Shown here in pieces: positions 1 to 8,959 of a stretch of DNA of 64,000 nt. The notes below the pieces were generated by a model. It was given only the letters and a program-made list of their open reading frames with translations. It was not told where the DNA came from and made no database searches. Within the stretch, counting starts at the first letter, position 1. Each line of letters begins with the position of its first letter. The position numbers and the translations under genes were made by a program. Origin of the DNA: Zhuqueibacter pondensis (GTDB lineage: Bacteria > Zhuqueibacterota > Zhuqueibacteria > Zhuqueibacterales > Zhuqueibacteraceae); the NCBI GenBank assembly GCA_034505955.1, contig JAPDQK010000004.1, positions 97,425 to 161,424 on the forward strand, written 5' to 3'.

Positions 1-2
1 AA

Positions 3-737
3 CCAGGCGACCGCGTGGCGTTTGCCGGCGCCCTTGGCGCTTATGCCGAGTACAGCGTTGTCCCGGCTTGGAAACTCGTCCCACTTTCCGGGACAATTTC
101 TTTTGAATCTGCTGCTGCCGCCATGGTGCAAGGCATGACCGCGCATTATTTAACTCACACGACTTTCCCACTTGAAGCGGGTCATACTTGTCTGGTTCAT
201 GCTGCGGCAGGAGGCGTCGGTTTGCTGCTCATTCAAATCGCCAAGCGCCTCGGCGCGCGTGTCATTGGTACGGTTTCAACCGCAGAAAAAGCGCAACTCG
301 CCAAAGAAGCCGGTGCGGATGAAGTTATACTTTATACCCAGCAGGATTTTGAAGCAGAAGTGAAGCGACTCACCAACAAGCGAGGAGTGGAGGTGGTTTA
401 TGATTCGGTCGGCAAAACCACGTACGAAAAAAGTATGAATTGTCTTGCGCCCCGAGGTTATTTGGTACTGTTCGGCCAATCCAGCGGCGCTGTGCCGCCA
501 ATTGACCCTTTAGTGCTCAGTGCCAAAGGCTCGCTCTTTCTAACGAGGCCGGTGCTGGCGCATCATACTGCCACCCGCAAGGAATTGCTCTGGAGGGCCG
601 GAGATCTGTTCAACTGGATCGCGAGCGGTGAGCTGAAGCTGCGCATCGATCACAAATTTCCGCTGGCTGAAGCCGCCGCAGCGCACAAGCTTTTGGAAAG
701 CCGGCAGACGACAGGGAAGTTGCTCCTGCAGCCGTAA
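3..737 (+). CDS. Quinone oxidoreductase / zinc-free alcohol dehydrogenase family (5' end outside window)
   Basis: This is the C-terminal three quarters of an NAD(P)H:quinone oxidoreductase of the medium-chain dehydrogenase superfamily. The frame is open from base 3, reading PGDRVAF, so the true start lies upstream of the window. The text QGMTAHYL, followed by the Rossmann motif HAAAGGVGLLLIQIAK and then VYDSVGK, is typical of the QorA/zeta-crystallin group, which reduces quinones with NADPH. No structural zinc cysteines are seen. The protein ends with the usual HKLLESRQTTGKLLLQP. The next gene is convergent. The family call is firm; the substrate is unknown. Confidence 0.9.
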   Translation, partial: PGDRVAFAGALGAYAEYSVVPAWKLVPLSGTISFESAAAAMVQGMTAHYLTHTTFPLEAGHTCLVHAAAGGVGLLLIQIAKRLGARVIGTVSTAEKAQLAKEAGADEVILYTQQDFEAEVKRLTNKRGVEVVYDSVGKTTYEKSMNCLAPRGYLVLFGQSSGAVPPIDPLVLSAKGSLFLTRPVLAHHTATRKELLWRAGDLFNWIASGELKLRIDHKFPLAEAAAAHKLLESRQTTGKLLLQP

Positions 738-805
738 AAAACTACCGATGCCTCGCGGAGTACGAGCGCGCAATATTGTCCGCGGCCTGCGTCTCGCTTC
801 AGTGC

Positions 806-2629
806 TCAATGTGCATGCAACGCTCGGGGTTGAACGGTTTTAATCAGGCTGGAAACTTCGCTGTGAATTTCTTTTTTCTTGAGTGTCTCATCAGCACTCC
901 AATGACACTTCGGGCCATCCCACATCGCCAGATCTTCTCCCATCCTGGAAAGCATGAGGACATTTTCGAGGTTTAATGCTTTGCATATTCCAAGAATAAT
1001 GATGCCGTCATAATAATTTTCGGTGATATCCACAAAAATATAACTTGCCGATTTCAGGGCATGGATCGTCGCTTGGGGTTCCCACAGCTTGGGCAAATCG
1101 CTTTTGGTCAAGACATCGATATCATGGCTTTTGAGAGCGGCGGCAATAAGTTCGCAGGTATCCACACTGGATTTCGACGTTTTGATCAAGGCTTTGTCGT
1201 GCCTGGGTAATGAGGGCGCAGAGTTGTCAGATTGTTTGACGGCTCCATTTTGCAGTGACGTGCGAAAAATTTTTTCACACAGGATTTTGTAAAAGAAATG
1301 GTCACTGGGATCACATGCCTCGACGTTGAAATTTTTCAAAAGCTCCGGCAACACGGCGAGGTCGAACCGCTTCCTGGAATTATTCCAAAGCAGATAAAAT
1401 TCCTTTTTGAGTCCCAAGGCAAACCCGACCTCGAAGAGAACGCCCCTGGCAAGATTGGTGAGATCATGAATGACATAATTCGTCTGCCTGATATGATCAA
1501 GAATGACTTCCGCAAAGCCCTTGCCTGCACCGCCGCCGGTGGGCAAGCTATACGGATCCCAAACCTGGCAGGCATATCCTGCGGTTTTATGAAACTCCTT
1601 GCAAATCTTTCTGATCCGATCATTGAATTCCTGTTGCTTCGCGTCATCTTTATTAAAAGGTGTGGACAAATAAATATTTTTGGATCCCTTCGACTTTTCT
1701 TCCCGGCTGGCGGAGCCATGGATGACATTGATCAAATGCGGTGGCACATTCGGATGCCGCGGCTCGTATTCCTTTGTCTCCCAGGTGACACTGACATCGA
1801 AAAAGCGATCCATCCAGTCCCCAAAAGGATTCATTTGAATTTCCACGATGCCGCCGTAGGGTCGATTTTCAAAATTTTGCGGATTCGCCAGTAACTTGAC
1901 GCATTGTGCCGTTGCTATTCCGTGCACCCCGGCCGCGCAGACGGCAACGAAATTATCATCCTCGGCGTACGGATGTTTGGCGATCGAGACCAGGCCATAA
2001 TCACGATTACCCTTCGGTGAGGCGCCGTGAATGGTTTCTTCAATCGGATCCCAGATGCCGGGCCGGTCGAATTCATGCAAAAGTCCCTTATAACTCTTCA
2101 GCTCGGTGGCCGCAAACTCCTCGAAGAGCCATTGATATTTTTTTTCCAGATCATGCTTCTCAGTGTCCAGATGTCCGGTCCTGATGATCGCCTCTTCCAA
2201 TGATGCGGTACCCATCAGCAATTGTTGATAAATTGCCAACCCTCTTTGATCAAACTTGATCTTGTCCAGAATCTTTAATTGTGCTTCGATTTTTGATTTG
2301 GTGTCTTCGGCGATATTGAACCGGAATAACATGTCGTCGTTGATGATGCGGGCGAGTAGGTTGACCGCCGGCGAGCCAATCACCAACAAATTCTTTCTCC
2401 CGAATCTTCTCTTGAGGGTTTCCTTGTCATACAAAACGAAATATTTGTCGGAGTAAATTTCCACCTGGCCGAGGTTCAAGTACTGAATGTAGGAAAGATC
2501 GGTCACACTGGAGGAATAGGCCAACAAATCCGCCTTACTTTGCGGCACCGCTTCTCTTCGATCTCCCGTGACGACTACGATGGGATGAAACGCCTCGGGA
2601 AAATTAGTCAACGTCTTTTCTTTTTCCAT
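806..2629 (-). CDS. Protein of unknown function with two nucleoside 2-deoxyribosyltransferase/TIR-like modules
   Basis: A 607-aa soluble protein that I cannot assign to a named family. The start is ATG at 2629, because AAGGAG lies 8 nt upstream; an in-frame ATG 18 nt earlier has no ribosome site. Residues about 15-285 form a domain with VVVTGDRRE, LLVIGSPAVN and AVCAAGVHGIATAQCVKLL. Residues about 317-430 look like a nucleoside 2-deoxyribosyltransferase or TIR/SLOG fold: NIYLSTPF at the start, then YVIHDLT and GVLFEVGFALGL with a candidate catalytic Glu near 400. Residues about 477-565 look like a second, weaker copy (SASYIFVDITENYYDGIIILGICKAL) without the Glu. There is no signal peptide or membrane segment. 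It stands alone, convergent with the oxidoreductase gene. A nucleotide-processing or defence-type role is possible but only inferred. Confidence 0.75.
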   Translation of the reverse strand: MEKEKTLTNFPEAFHPIVVVTGDRREAVPQSKADLLAYSSSVTDLSYIQYLNLGQVEIYSDKYFVLYDKETLKRRFGRKNLLVIGSPAVNLLARIINDDMLFRFNIAEDTKSKIEAQLKILDKIKFDQRGLAIYQQLLMGTASLEEAIIRTGHLDTEKHDLEKKYQWLFEEFAATELKSYKGLLHEFDRPGIWDPIEETIHGASPKGNRDYGLVSIAKHPYAEDDNFVAVCAAGVHGIATAQCVKLLANPQNFENRPYGGIVEIQMNPFGDWMDRFFDVSVTWETKEYEPRHPNVPPHLINVIHGSASREEKSKGSKNIYLSTPFNKDDAKQQEFNDRIRKICKEFHKTAGYACQVWDPYSLPTGGGAGKGFAEVILDHIRQTNYVIHDLTNLARGVLFEVGFALGLKKEFYLLWNNSRKRFDLAVLPELLKNFNVEACDPSDHFFYKILCEKIFRTSLQNGAVKQSDNSAPSLPRHDKALIKTSKSSVDTCELIAAALKSHDIDVLTKSDLPKLWEPQATIHALKSASYIFVDITENYYDGIIILGICKALNLENVLMLSRMGEDLAMWDGPKCHWSADETLKKKEIHSEVSSLIKTVQPRALHAH

Positions 2630-2728
2630 TGTCCCCACTCCTTGCATTGTTTGTCATTAATTTGCAAAATTGGGAAGCCACTGTCAAGTGAATTCTCGTC
2701 AAATTCGTATCACCTCAGTTATGGGTGG

Positions 2729-2798
2729 GTAGCGCAGACATCCCACGGACGCAGTCTTGTCTGCAGTCAGGCTGCGCCCGGAGGGATGACTGCGCTAC
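2729..2798. repeat. Palindromic repeat family B, copy 1, carrying two 14-bp inserts
   Basis: The outer arms GTAGCGCAG...CTGCGCTAC form a hairpin. A 14-bp unit CCACGGACGCAGTC (2743-2756) splits GACATC from TTGTCTGC. An opposite-strand unit GGCTGCGCCCGGAG (2770-2783) splits GTCA from GGATGACTGC. Removing both gives a continuous inverted repeat. A second copy of the same family is at 44002-44075. Confidence 0.75.
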
Positions 2799-2941
2799 GT
2801 TTCCCCCTGTGAGTGAGCTAATCTTTACCCACATTTTGGATACTGGACACAGAGGGAGATCATAACATGCCACTCCTAAAGGAGCTTAATCGCTGCTTGA
2901 GGGTGGTTCTCTATAAACATACCACCCCCAACGCGGACAAG

Positions 2942-3108
2942 CCTACGGCCGTAGGCCGCAACCCCTACGGGCGTAGCCTACGGGCGCAGCCCAAAAGACA
3001 AAATGATTGACGACAAAATAATTTTAAAATCATTGTGTCGTCAATTATTTTGTCTTTTGAAATTCCTGCGGGCGTAGCTCTACGAGCCGTAGGCCTACGG
3101 ACGCAGTC
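2942..3108. repeat. Palindromic repeat family C, copy 1 (2993-3058), flanked by tandem 14-bp units
   Basis: The core 2993-3058 begins AAAAGACAAAATGATTGAC and ends TTATTTTGTCTTTT, a long imperfect inverted repeat. Left of it lie 14-bp units at 2942-2955, 2965-2978 and 2978-2991; right of it are units at 3066-3079 and 3095-3108. Comparison with the sister copy near 56140-56332 shows that the unit at 2942-2955 is exactly absent there. The whole 2630-3716 interval is non-coding and made largely of such repeats. Confidence 0.8.
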
Positions 3109-3200
3109 TTTGCCAAAAAAGCAAAGAATCCATTGATAATGGCCTAACGAGGTTAAATTACGGCTTGATAAACCATCCGGAGCGATTGAGCCGTCAAAAA

Positions 3201-3274
3201 CCACGTAGTGGTGACATGTTTATAGCAAGCATGACCCTTACAAGCATCCCGGAACCCCGTTAGGGGTGACATGT
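3201..3274. repeat. Two short stem-loops followed by TGACATGT
   Basis: CCACGTAGTGG (3201-3211) and CCCCGTTAGGGG (3255-3266) are each followed by TGACATGT. A related inverted version with ATAAACATACCACCCCC lies near 2914-2931. They look like diverged members of one small hairpin repeat family. No coding signal is seen around them. Confidence 0.5.
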
Positions 3275-3413
3275 GGGCACCAGCCTCCTGTATCCAGTAA
3301 CGAAGTTATGGGACATGCTCAGGTGAGTGAGGCATTACTCAAATTCGAAAGGCCTCTGTGATTGGTGAATCATATACCCCGCAGATCTTCACCAACAGAG
3401 CATTATTCTCATA

Positions 3414-3559
3414 CTGCGGACGCAGTCTTCCAGAATGACATCTCGTTCAGTTACGGCTCGAACGACTACGCCCGTAGAGGTGAAGCAATTTCATTCACAC
3501 CGCGGTTAATCGCAGTGCGAATGAAAAGCAATAGCTTTTTCAACCCTGCGGGCGCAGCC
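3414..3559. repeat. Half palindrome of family A plus hairpin with 14-bp units
   Basis: 14-bp units are at 3414-3427 (CTGCGGACGCAGTC, directly before TTCCAGAATGACA as in family A), 3464-3477 (opposite strand) and 3546-3559 (CTGCGGGCGCAGCC). The last two lie in arms that pair through GTAGAGG near 3475 and CCTCTAC near 3561, so the arms again carry the unit in mirrored positions. Confidence 0.6.
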
Positions 3560-3579
3560 GCCTCTACGATTTTGCTGAT

Positions 3580-3670
3580 TTAACCCCGATAATTCACTCG
3601 GTGCGTAAATCGACGGCACTCTGCTCTCGGCGCAAGCCTGAAAATATGGCTCATGAATTATCGGGGTTAA
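3580..3670. repeat. 17-bp inverted repeat pair (family F)
   Basis: TTAACCCCGATAATTCA and its exact reverse complement TGAATTATCGGGGTTAA bracket about 57 bp. A short relative, AACCCCGA-TTG-TCGGGGTT, is at 43767-43785. It lies just beyond the 3' end of the convergent propeller gene and could also act in transcription termination, though no T-tract follows. Confidence 0.6.
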
Positions 3671-3716
3671 TTGGATAACCACAGCAAAATGCAGATAAGC
3701 CTCCCCAATACCAATC

Positions 3717-6700
3717 TCATTCCTTGCTCCACCTCGGCACCCTGCCCGGTGTCCACGGCGCGTTGATTTGTTCCAGTTTCTCTTCAAATTTGGCGAGATC
3801 GACTTCGATCAACACGCGCAGATTTTCCAGCACGCCGGCAAATTCATCCGCGGCGATTTGATAACCTTTTTGGAAAGTTTGCGTTGCCGCCGAAGTCGAA
3901 GCCCAATGTCCGCTGACAATATCCTGCACCCGCTCGACAATCGAAGGCGGTATGGGTTCATTATAGCGCTGAATCAAACGATCACCAGAAAGCTTGATTT
4001 GCAAATCCTTCAATCGCGCTTCAAGAGTTCGGACTTCCGCCAGCAATGCCGGATCGGCTTCGGGAGTATTGTGCAGCGCTTTCACGATGTGATCGAAACG
4101 TTTCTGTGTTTCCGAAGCGATTTGCACTGCCCCCAACACCGCGCGCTGCAATCGCGCAGTCTTGCGTTGAAACGCGAGCAAGCCTTTGCGATCTTCGGCA
4201 GGCAGCGAGGCGATTCCCAATGGCACGGTTTCAAATGTTTGCGGGGCGGCGAGTTGCGTCTCGACGCCATCCACGCGTTTGGATAACGTAACGGTATAAT
4301 TTCCCGGCACCGCCATCGGACCAACCGGAGGATCGGCAAACGGATTCTCCGGCGGTGGTTCGAGACTGGTGGGATTTGCCGGTGGAAAACGCAGATCCCA
4401 CACGGCACGCTGCATGCCGGCAGAGGTACCGCCATTCAAACGCCGCACGACATTGCCCTCGGCATCTTTGATCGTGAGAATGATTGCCGGTTTCTCTTCG
4501 CGCTCTTCGGCACGCAACTCCTCCCATTTGGGATACGGCGGCACACCGCCCTGCTCTTCTATTTTCTTCTCGTTCTCATGACGCTTTTGCCGGCGTGTTT
4601 TCAATTCCTCTTTGAGATAGTATGTGAACACCGCACCAAATGGCGGGTTCGGAGCGGTGAAATATGAATCGCCCATAAAAGCTTTGCCGCGCAAACCCAG
4701 CGGCGCGCTCTCGATGTACATCCAGGTTTTCTTCACCGGAAAAAGGGTGGCTTCGCTTTCCAGCAACGCCGGCGTAATTTGCCGCAACGGCGAATAGTCA
4801 TCGAGAATGTAAAAGCCGCGGCCAAACGTCGCCACGGCCAGATCATTCTCGCGCTTTTGAATTGCCAAATCACGTACCTGAATGACCGGCATGCCGCCTT
4901 TGAGTTGAATCCATTTTTTGCCGCCGTCAATCGTAAAGAATACGCCAAACTCGGTGCCGGCAAACAGAAGTTCCGGCTTCACGTGATCTTCGACCAGCGC
5001 ATACACCGAGCCGCGCTCCGGCAGATTACCGGCGATCGACTCCCACGTTTTGCCGCGATCCTTGCTTTTCAAAAGATATGGTTTGAAATCGCCATTCTTG
5101 TGATTGTCGAATGCTGCATAAACCGTGTTCACCTCGTGTTGTGAGGCTTCGAGACGACTGACGTAAGTCATCTCCGGTACACCGGGGAATTTGTCGTATT
5201 TTTGCCAGGTCGCGCCGCCATCGTTGGTAACTTGGATCAGTCCATCGTCAGTGCCGGCATAAATCAAACCTTCTTGCAAGGGTGATTCGCTGAGCGACAC
5301 GATGTTGCCGAAAAACGAGGTCGAAGCATTTTTGGCAACAGCATCGATGCGCTGAATTTTGCCCATCACTTTGAGTTGATTGCGGTCAAGGCGGCGCGTG
5401 AGATCGGGACTGACGGGCCGCCAGGAATTGCCGCGATCGTCGCTGCGGAATATTTTGTTGGCGGCAAAATACAGGCGCGTGTGCGAATGTGGACTGATGA
5501 GCAACGGCGAGTCCCAGTTCCAGCGCAGTGCTTCTTCGCCCTTGCCCGGTTGCGGCTGGATGAAAATGCGCTCCCCACTTTTCTTGTCGAAGCGCACCAA
5601 CACGCCGTATTGAAGCTGTGAATAAACAATGTTCGGATCCTGCGGATCCACTTGCGTTTTGAAGCCGTCGCCGCCGAGTGTGACGAACCAATCGGCGTTG
5701 GTAATGCCGTGCACCGTGATCGTACGCGACGGGCCGCCAACCGAAAAATTGTCCTGCGTGCCACCGTAAATGTTATAGAACGGAAAGGCATTGTCAACGC
5801 TGACGCGGTAAAATTGCGTCACCGGCAGATTCGCCTTGAAGTGCCAGGTCGCGCCGCGATCGAAACTCTCATACACGCCGCCATCACAGCCGGCCAAAAG
5901 ATAATTGGTATCGTTCGGATCGATCCACAAAGCGTGGTTGTCGACATGCTTGTATTTTTCGCCAACCTGCCGGAATGTTTTGCCGCCATCCTCCGTCACT
6001 TGCATCCACACATCCATCGAGTACACCCGATCCACCTCTTTGGGATCACATACGATTTCCTGATAATATTGCGGGCTGCCACTCACGTATTTGCTGCGCT
6101 TTTCCCAATTTTCGCCGAGATCAACGGACCGGAAGAATCCGCTCGAATCGTTTGCCGCCTCGATGATGGCGTACACAAAATTGGGATTCACGGGTGAGAT
6201 GGCCAAACCGATGCGGCCCAATTCTTCGCTGGGCAAGCCATTTTTGATTTGTCGCCACGTGGCTCCGGCGTCGGTAGATTTGTAAATGCCCGACTCCGGA
6301 CCGCCATCGATGAGCGTCCACACGTGCCGGCGGCGTTGATACGATGCGGCAATGAGCACATCCGGATTGCGCGGATCATAGACGAGATCCGTGACGCCAG
6401 TTTTGTCGCTGACGTGCAGAATACGATTCCACGTTTGCCCGCCGTCGGTGGTTTTGTAAAGCCCGCGATCGCCGCCGTCATTCCACAACGGCCCCTGCGC
6501 GGCGACATACACGACATTCGAGTTGCGCGGATCGATGACGATCTTGGCGATGTGCTCGGAATTTTTTAGGCCCATGTTCTTCCACGTCTTGCCGCCATCG
6601 AGCGATTTGTAAATCCCATCGCCGTAAGAAACGCTGCGCTGGCTGTTATTCTCACCGGTTCCGACCCAAACCACCAGCGGATTGTTCGGATCAATCGTGA

Positions 6701-7037
6701 CGCAGCCGATGGAATACGAACCTTGTTGATCAAACACTGGCTGCCAGGTCGTTCCGGAGTTTACTGTTTTCCACACGCCGCCAGAAGCCGCGGCAACAAA
6801 ATAGATGCTGCGCTGTTGGGGATGCACCGCGATGTCGCCGATTCGGCCGGAAGCAAAAGCCGGTCCAATCGCACGCAGCTTGAGGCCGTTGAACGTTTTG
6901 GCAGAAAGCGGGCCTTCGTCTTTGATTTCTGTAGTGGCCGTGGTTTTGGTTTGCAGCGCCGCAGTCTTGGCTTGCTGGGCGAAAGTGGAAGATAGCGTAA
7001 ACGAGAGAAGAATGAGAACAAGCTTGAATGTTTTCAT
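3717..7037 (-). CDS. Secreted Asp-box (VPS10/sortilin-like) beta-propeller protein
   Basis: An 1106-aa exported protein with a signal peptide (MKTFKLVLILLSFTLSSTFA) and a strong ribosome site, GGAGGCGAGGA, before ATG 7037. The body is a run of BNR/Asp-box repeats with the S-x-D-x-G-x-T-W pattern: SLDGGKTW, TTDGGQTW, STDAGATW, SVDLGENW, SFDRGATW, SDDRGNSW, TNDGGATW, SKDRGKTW and TIDGGKKW. That is enough for two large propellers of the VPS10 type. Residues about 800-1106 hold a non-propeller tail including a FlgD-like stretch (GNVVRRLNGGTSAGMQRAVWDLRF) and a probable helical hairpin. Many FCB genomes carry such proteins, usually annotated as glycosyl hydrolase without demonstrated activity. It lies 29 bp downstream of the glycosyltransferase gene, likely in the same transcript. 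The function is not deducible. Confidence 0.88.
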   Translation of the reverse strand: MKTFKLVLILLSFTLSSTFAQQAKTAALQTKTTATTEIKDEGPLSAKTFNGLKLRAIGPAFASGRIGDIAVHPQQRSIYFVAAASGGVWKTVNSGTTWQPVFDQQGSYSIGCVTIDPNNPLVVWVGTGENNSQRSVSYGDGIYKSLDGGKTWKNMGLKNSEHIAKIVIDPRNSNVVYVAAQGPLWNDGGDRGLYKTTDGGQTWNRILHVSDKTGVTDLVYDPRNPDVLIAASYQRRRHVWTLIDGGPESGIYKSTDAGATWRQIKNGLPSEELGRIGLAISPVNPNFVYAIIEAANDSSGFFRSVDLGENWEKRSKYVSGSPQYYQEIVCDPKEVDRVYSMDVWMQVTEDGGKTFRQVGEKYKHVDNHALWIDPNDTNYLLAGCDGGVYESFDRGATWHFKANLPVTQFYRVSVDNAFPFYNIYGGTQDNFSVGGPSRTITVHGITNADWFVTLGGDGFKTQVDPQDPNIVYSQLQYGVLVRFDKKSGERIFIQPQPGKGEEALRWNWDSPLLISPHSHTRLYFAANKIFRSDDRGNSWRPVSPDLTRRLDRNQLKVMGKIQRIDAVAKNASTSFFGNIVSLSESPLQEGLIYAGTDDGLIQVTNDGGATWQKYDKFPGVPEMTYVSRLEASQHEVNTVYAAFDNHKNGDFKPYLLKSKDRGKTWESIAGNLPERGSVYALVEDHVKPELLFAGTEFGVFFTIDGGKKWIQLKGGMPVIQVRDLAIQKRENDLAVATFGRGFYILDDYSPLRQITPALLESEATLFPVKKTWMYIESAPLGLRGKAFMGDSYFTAPNPPFGAVFTYYLKEELKTRRQKRHENEKKIEEQGGVPPYPKWEELRAEEREEKPAIILTIKDAEGNVVRRLNGGTSAGMQRAVWDLRFPPANPTSLEPPPENPFADPPVGPMAVPGNYTVTLSKRVDGVETQLAAPQTFETVPLGIASLPAEDRKGLLAFQRKTARLQRAVLGAVQIASETQKRFDHIVKALHNTPEADPALLAEVRTLEARLKDLQIKLSGDRLIQRYNEPIPPSIVERVQDIVSGHWASTSAATQTFQKGYQIAADEFAGVLENLRVLIEVDLAKFEEKLEQINAPWTPGRVPRWSKE

Positions 7038-7066
7038 GATAATCCTCGCCTCCGAAAATTTTAACG

Positions 7067-8446
7067 TCAGGGTTTAAACAAGCTGAGCTTTGATTGCAAC
7101 CAAGCTTTGCATGCCGAAATCCCGTAATTTGCATACAATAACCAGAACGGGAAAATGTACAACCGGAAACGCGCATATCCGTTCGGTCCGCCCAACAAAA
7201 GCAAATATAAAACCAGCGCCGATATACAGACAAAATACATTGGTTGATGTTTCCAAAAAGCATAGATCCCGGCAAAAGCAAAAGCATTGGCGAGGCTCAG
7301 AAGAAGCAGGTAAGACACCAGCACAACAACTGTCAAGGGATTTTTTTGCAGCAGCAGCTTAAAGGTTCCCCACAGGCCGATTTTGCCGATCGTATCGGTA
7401 AAGCCGATCTGTTGCGGATCTTCGGATGGAAATGTCTGATTAAACACCATCCGTCCCGGGTCGAACAAAGTGATGGCCATGCCGCGAACGATGGCCTTGG
7501 CATATAAGAATGGATGTTCCGCCAAAATTTTGCGCGCCAATTTCCCCGTGGCGCGATTCATATCAGCGTAAGACAACTGGTCGAAGTCTGGGTAAAAGTG
7601 GTATAGCTCCCGTGTTATCATCGATTGTGCCTGTAGGTGTGTGGTTTTGTACAAATCCGCATACACAAATGCCCCGTGCGCGTACAATAAATTTTGGTTC
7701 TGAATCGATGTAAAGCTGAAGGTGTTATGTGTGAGTTTATTGCGAATCAGCCACGGGGAAATGGTCGCGATGAAAACGAGCGCAAACACAATGCCGGCGC
7801 GATAATTCCTTGTGAATAAATACATGATCGGCATGATCACCAGAGGCAGGTAGAGCGTTATGGGCTTGATCAGCGCAGTTATGCCCATCAAAAGGGCGGC
7901 GATTATGCATGGCTTCAAAGTTTTATTTTCCAAAAAATCGAAGACCTGGAGAACGCTGACTATTAAAAGCGGCGTGAAAAGCGGTTCCGTAACAAGGTCT
8001 TTGGAGTATAAAATCCACGCCAGGTCAAGCGCGAAGAAAATCAATGTCAAAGGTTGCGGAGAGGCATCCAGGCGCAATAGCAGTTTCTTGATGCCCCAAT
8101 ATGTCAACCCCACGCCGACAATATTCCACAACACGAGCGCCAGAAACGCCTCTGTTCCAAATAAAGCATAGTTCAGCATAATGAATGCCGGATAGCCTGG
8201 CGGACGCAGAAGGTCGCTGAATTTTCCCCCACTGGGATGGAGGTAAATGCCATGTTGTAAAAAATGAACGGCCAAGCCTTCATAATAAGCAGAATCGCCG
8301 TCCAGAAATTTATTTTTGTCAGGATACAGATAAACGATGAGAGCTATTCGCACCGCAATCATGAACACTAACAGCGCGACGTCAAAGCGACTGATTATAT
8401 GAATTCGGCGTTGAGTCATCGAAAGGGATGGAATTCTCGTGTTCAT
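7067..8446 (-). CDS. Multi-pass membrane glycosyltransferase, GT39/ArnT-like
   Basis: A 459-aa integral membrane protein with about ten hydrophobic helices. The first external loop has DGDSAYYEGLAVHFLQHG and then LRPPGYPAF, the acidic-loop pattern of the dolichyl/undecaprenyl-phosphate mannose transferase (PMT/ArnT/RgtA) clan, which moves a sugar from a lipid carrier to a periplasmic acceptor. The ATG at 8446 directly abuts the TAA of the upstream open frame (8447-8449), so translation was probably coupled to that now-broken gene. The donor and acceptor cannot be told from sequence. Confidence 0.82.
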   Translation of the reverse strand: MNTRIPSLSMTQRRIHIISRFDVALLVFMIAVRIALIVYLYPDKNKFLDGDSAYYEGLAVHFLQHGIYLHPSGGKFSDLLRPPGYPAFIMLNYALFGTEAFLALVLWNIVGVGLTYWGIKKLLLRLDASPQPLTLIFFALDLAWILYSKDLVTEPLFTPLLIVSVLQVFDFLENKTLKPCIIAALLMGITALIKPITLYLPLVIMPIMYLFTRNYRAGIVFALVFIATISPWLIRNKLTHNTFSFTSIQNQNLLYAHGAFVYADLYKTTHLQAQSMITRELYHFYPDFDQLSYADMNRATGKLARKILAEHPFLYAKAIVRGMAITLFDPGRMVFNQTFPSEDPQQIGFTDTIGKIGLWGTFKLLLQKNPLTVVVLVSYLLLLSLANAFAFAGIYAFWKHQPMYFVCISALVLYLLLLGGPNGYARFRLYIFPFWLLYANYGISACKAWLQSKLSLFKP

Positions 8447-8910
8447 TTACTTTGCACCATTCAACAACCCTTCCCTTATTTTCAACTGCAGCGACGCAGG
8501 ATTATTCCTGGCGCTGAGTCTGGAGTTGAAATCTTCCCGCATCTCGAGCTTGACCGCAAACATCCAGTTTTCCTCACCGCGTGCCACGTTCATTTGCAAA
8601 GTATCGCCAGGCGCTTTTGCGGCAACGATCGCAGCGAGATCGCGCTGGTTTCTGATGGGCGCGCCATCGACTTCTTTGAGTTGATCACGGCGCTGCAATC
8701 CGGCTTGCGCGGCCGGGCTGTTGTTGTCGGGCATCATCACCGAATTTTGCGGGCCGAAAAGACGCACGTTGCCAATTGTCGCCGCTTGCTTTCACTCGAC
8801 TTTCGTCTCAATACCGGCCCAAGCGAAATACTCCTGATATGGAAGTTGGGCAAATGCCGGAGTCGGCAAGAAAACGAAAAAACGAGATGGAACGTTGGCG
8901 TTTTTCTCAT
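8447..8910 (-). pseudogene. Remnant of an M61-type peptidase C-terminus with PDZ domain, frameshifted
   Basis: The ATG at 8910 starts MRKTPTFHLV and then shifts frame at a run of six T (minus strand, around 8877-8882). With seven T the text becomes a good signal peptide ending PTPAFA, followed by QLPYQEYFAWAGIETKVE. An in-frame TGA follows, and the same frame continues into a PDZ domain (NSPAAQAGLQRRDQLKEVDG) ending ASLQLKIREGLLNGAK. The YQEYFAWAGIE text, the PDZ and the NGAK-type end resemble the C-terminus of M61 glycyl aminopeptidases; the catalytic part is absent. There are two separate lesions, one shift and one stop. A sequencing error could explain the shift but not the missing catalytic domain. 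Confidence 0.6.
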
Positions 8911-8959
8911 CAGCTTTGGGGAGGTATTAAATGCTGCGCCAAATTTTTGGCCGAGCCAA

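Noticed and set aside
1298..1894. A 198-aa open frame on the plus strand opposite the 806-2629 gene
   Set aside because: It is the antisense shadow of a gene with good codon structure, a ribosome site and domain text; its own translation resembles nothing.
2942..3108. Possible CRISPR array, because of several near-identical short repeats close together
   Set aside because: The repeats are 14 bp, occur in both orientations, are unevenly spaced or directly adjacent, and no cas gene is seen.
8770..8800. In-frame TGA in the M61/PDZ remnant as a possible selenocysteine codon
   Set aside because: No Cys is expected at this position, no SECIS-like hairpin is obvious downstream, and the gene has a separate frameshift and lacks its catalytic domain.
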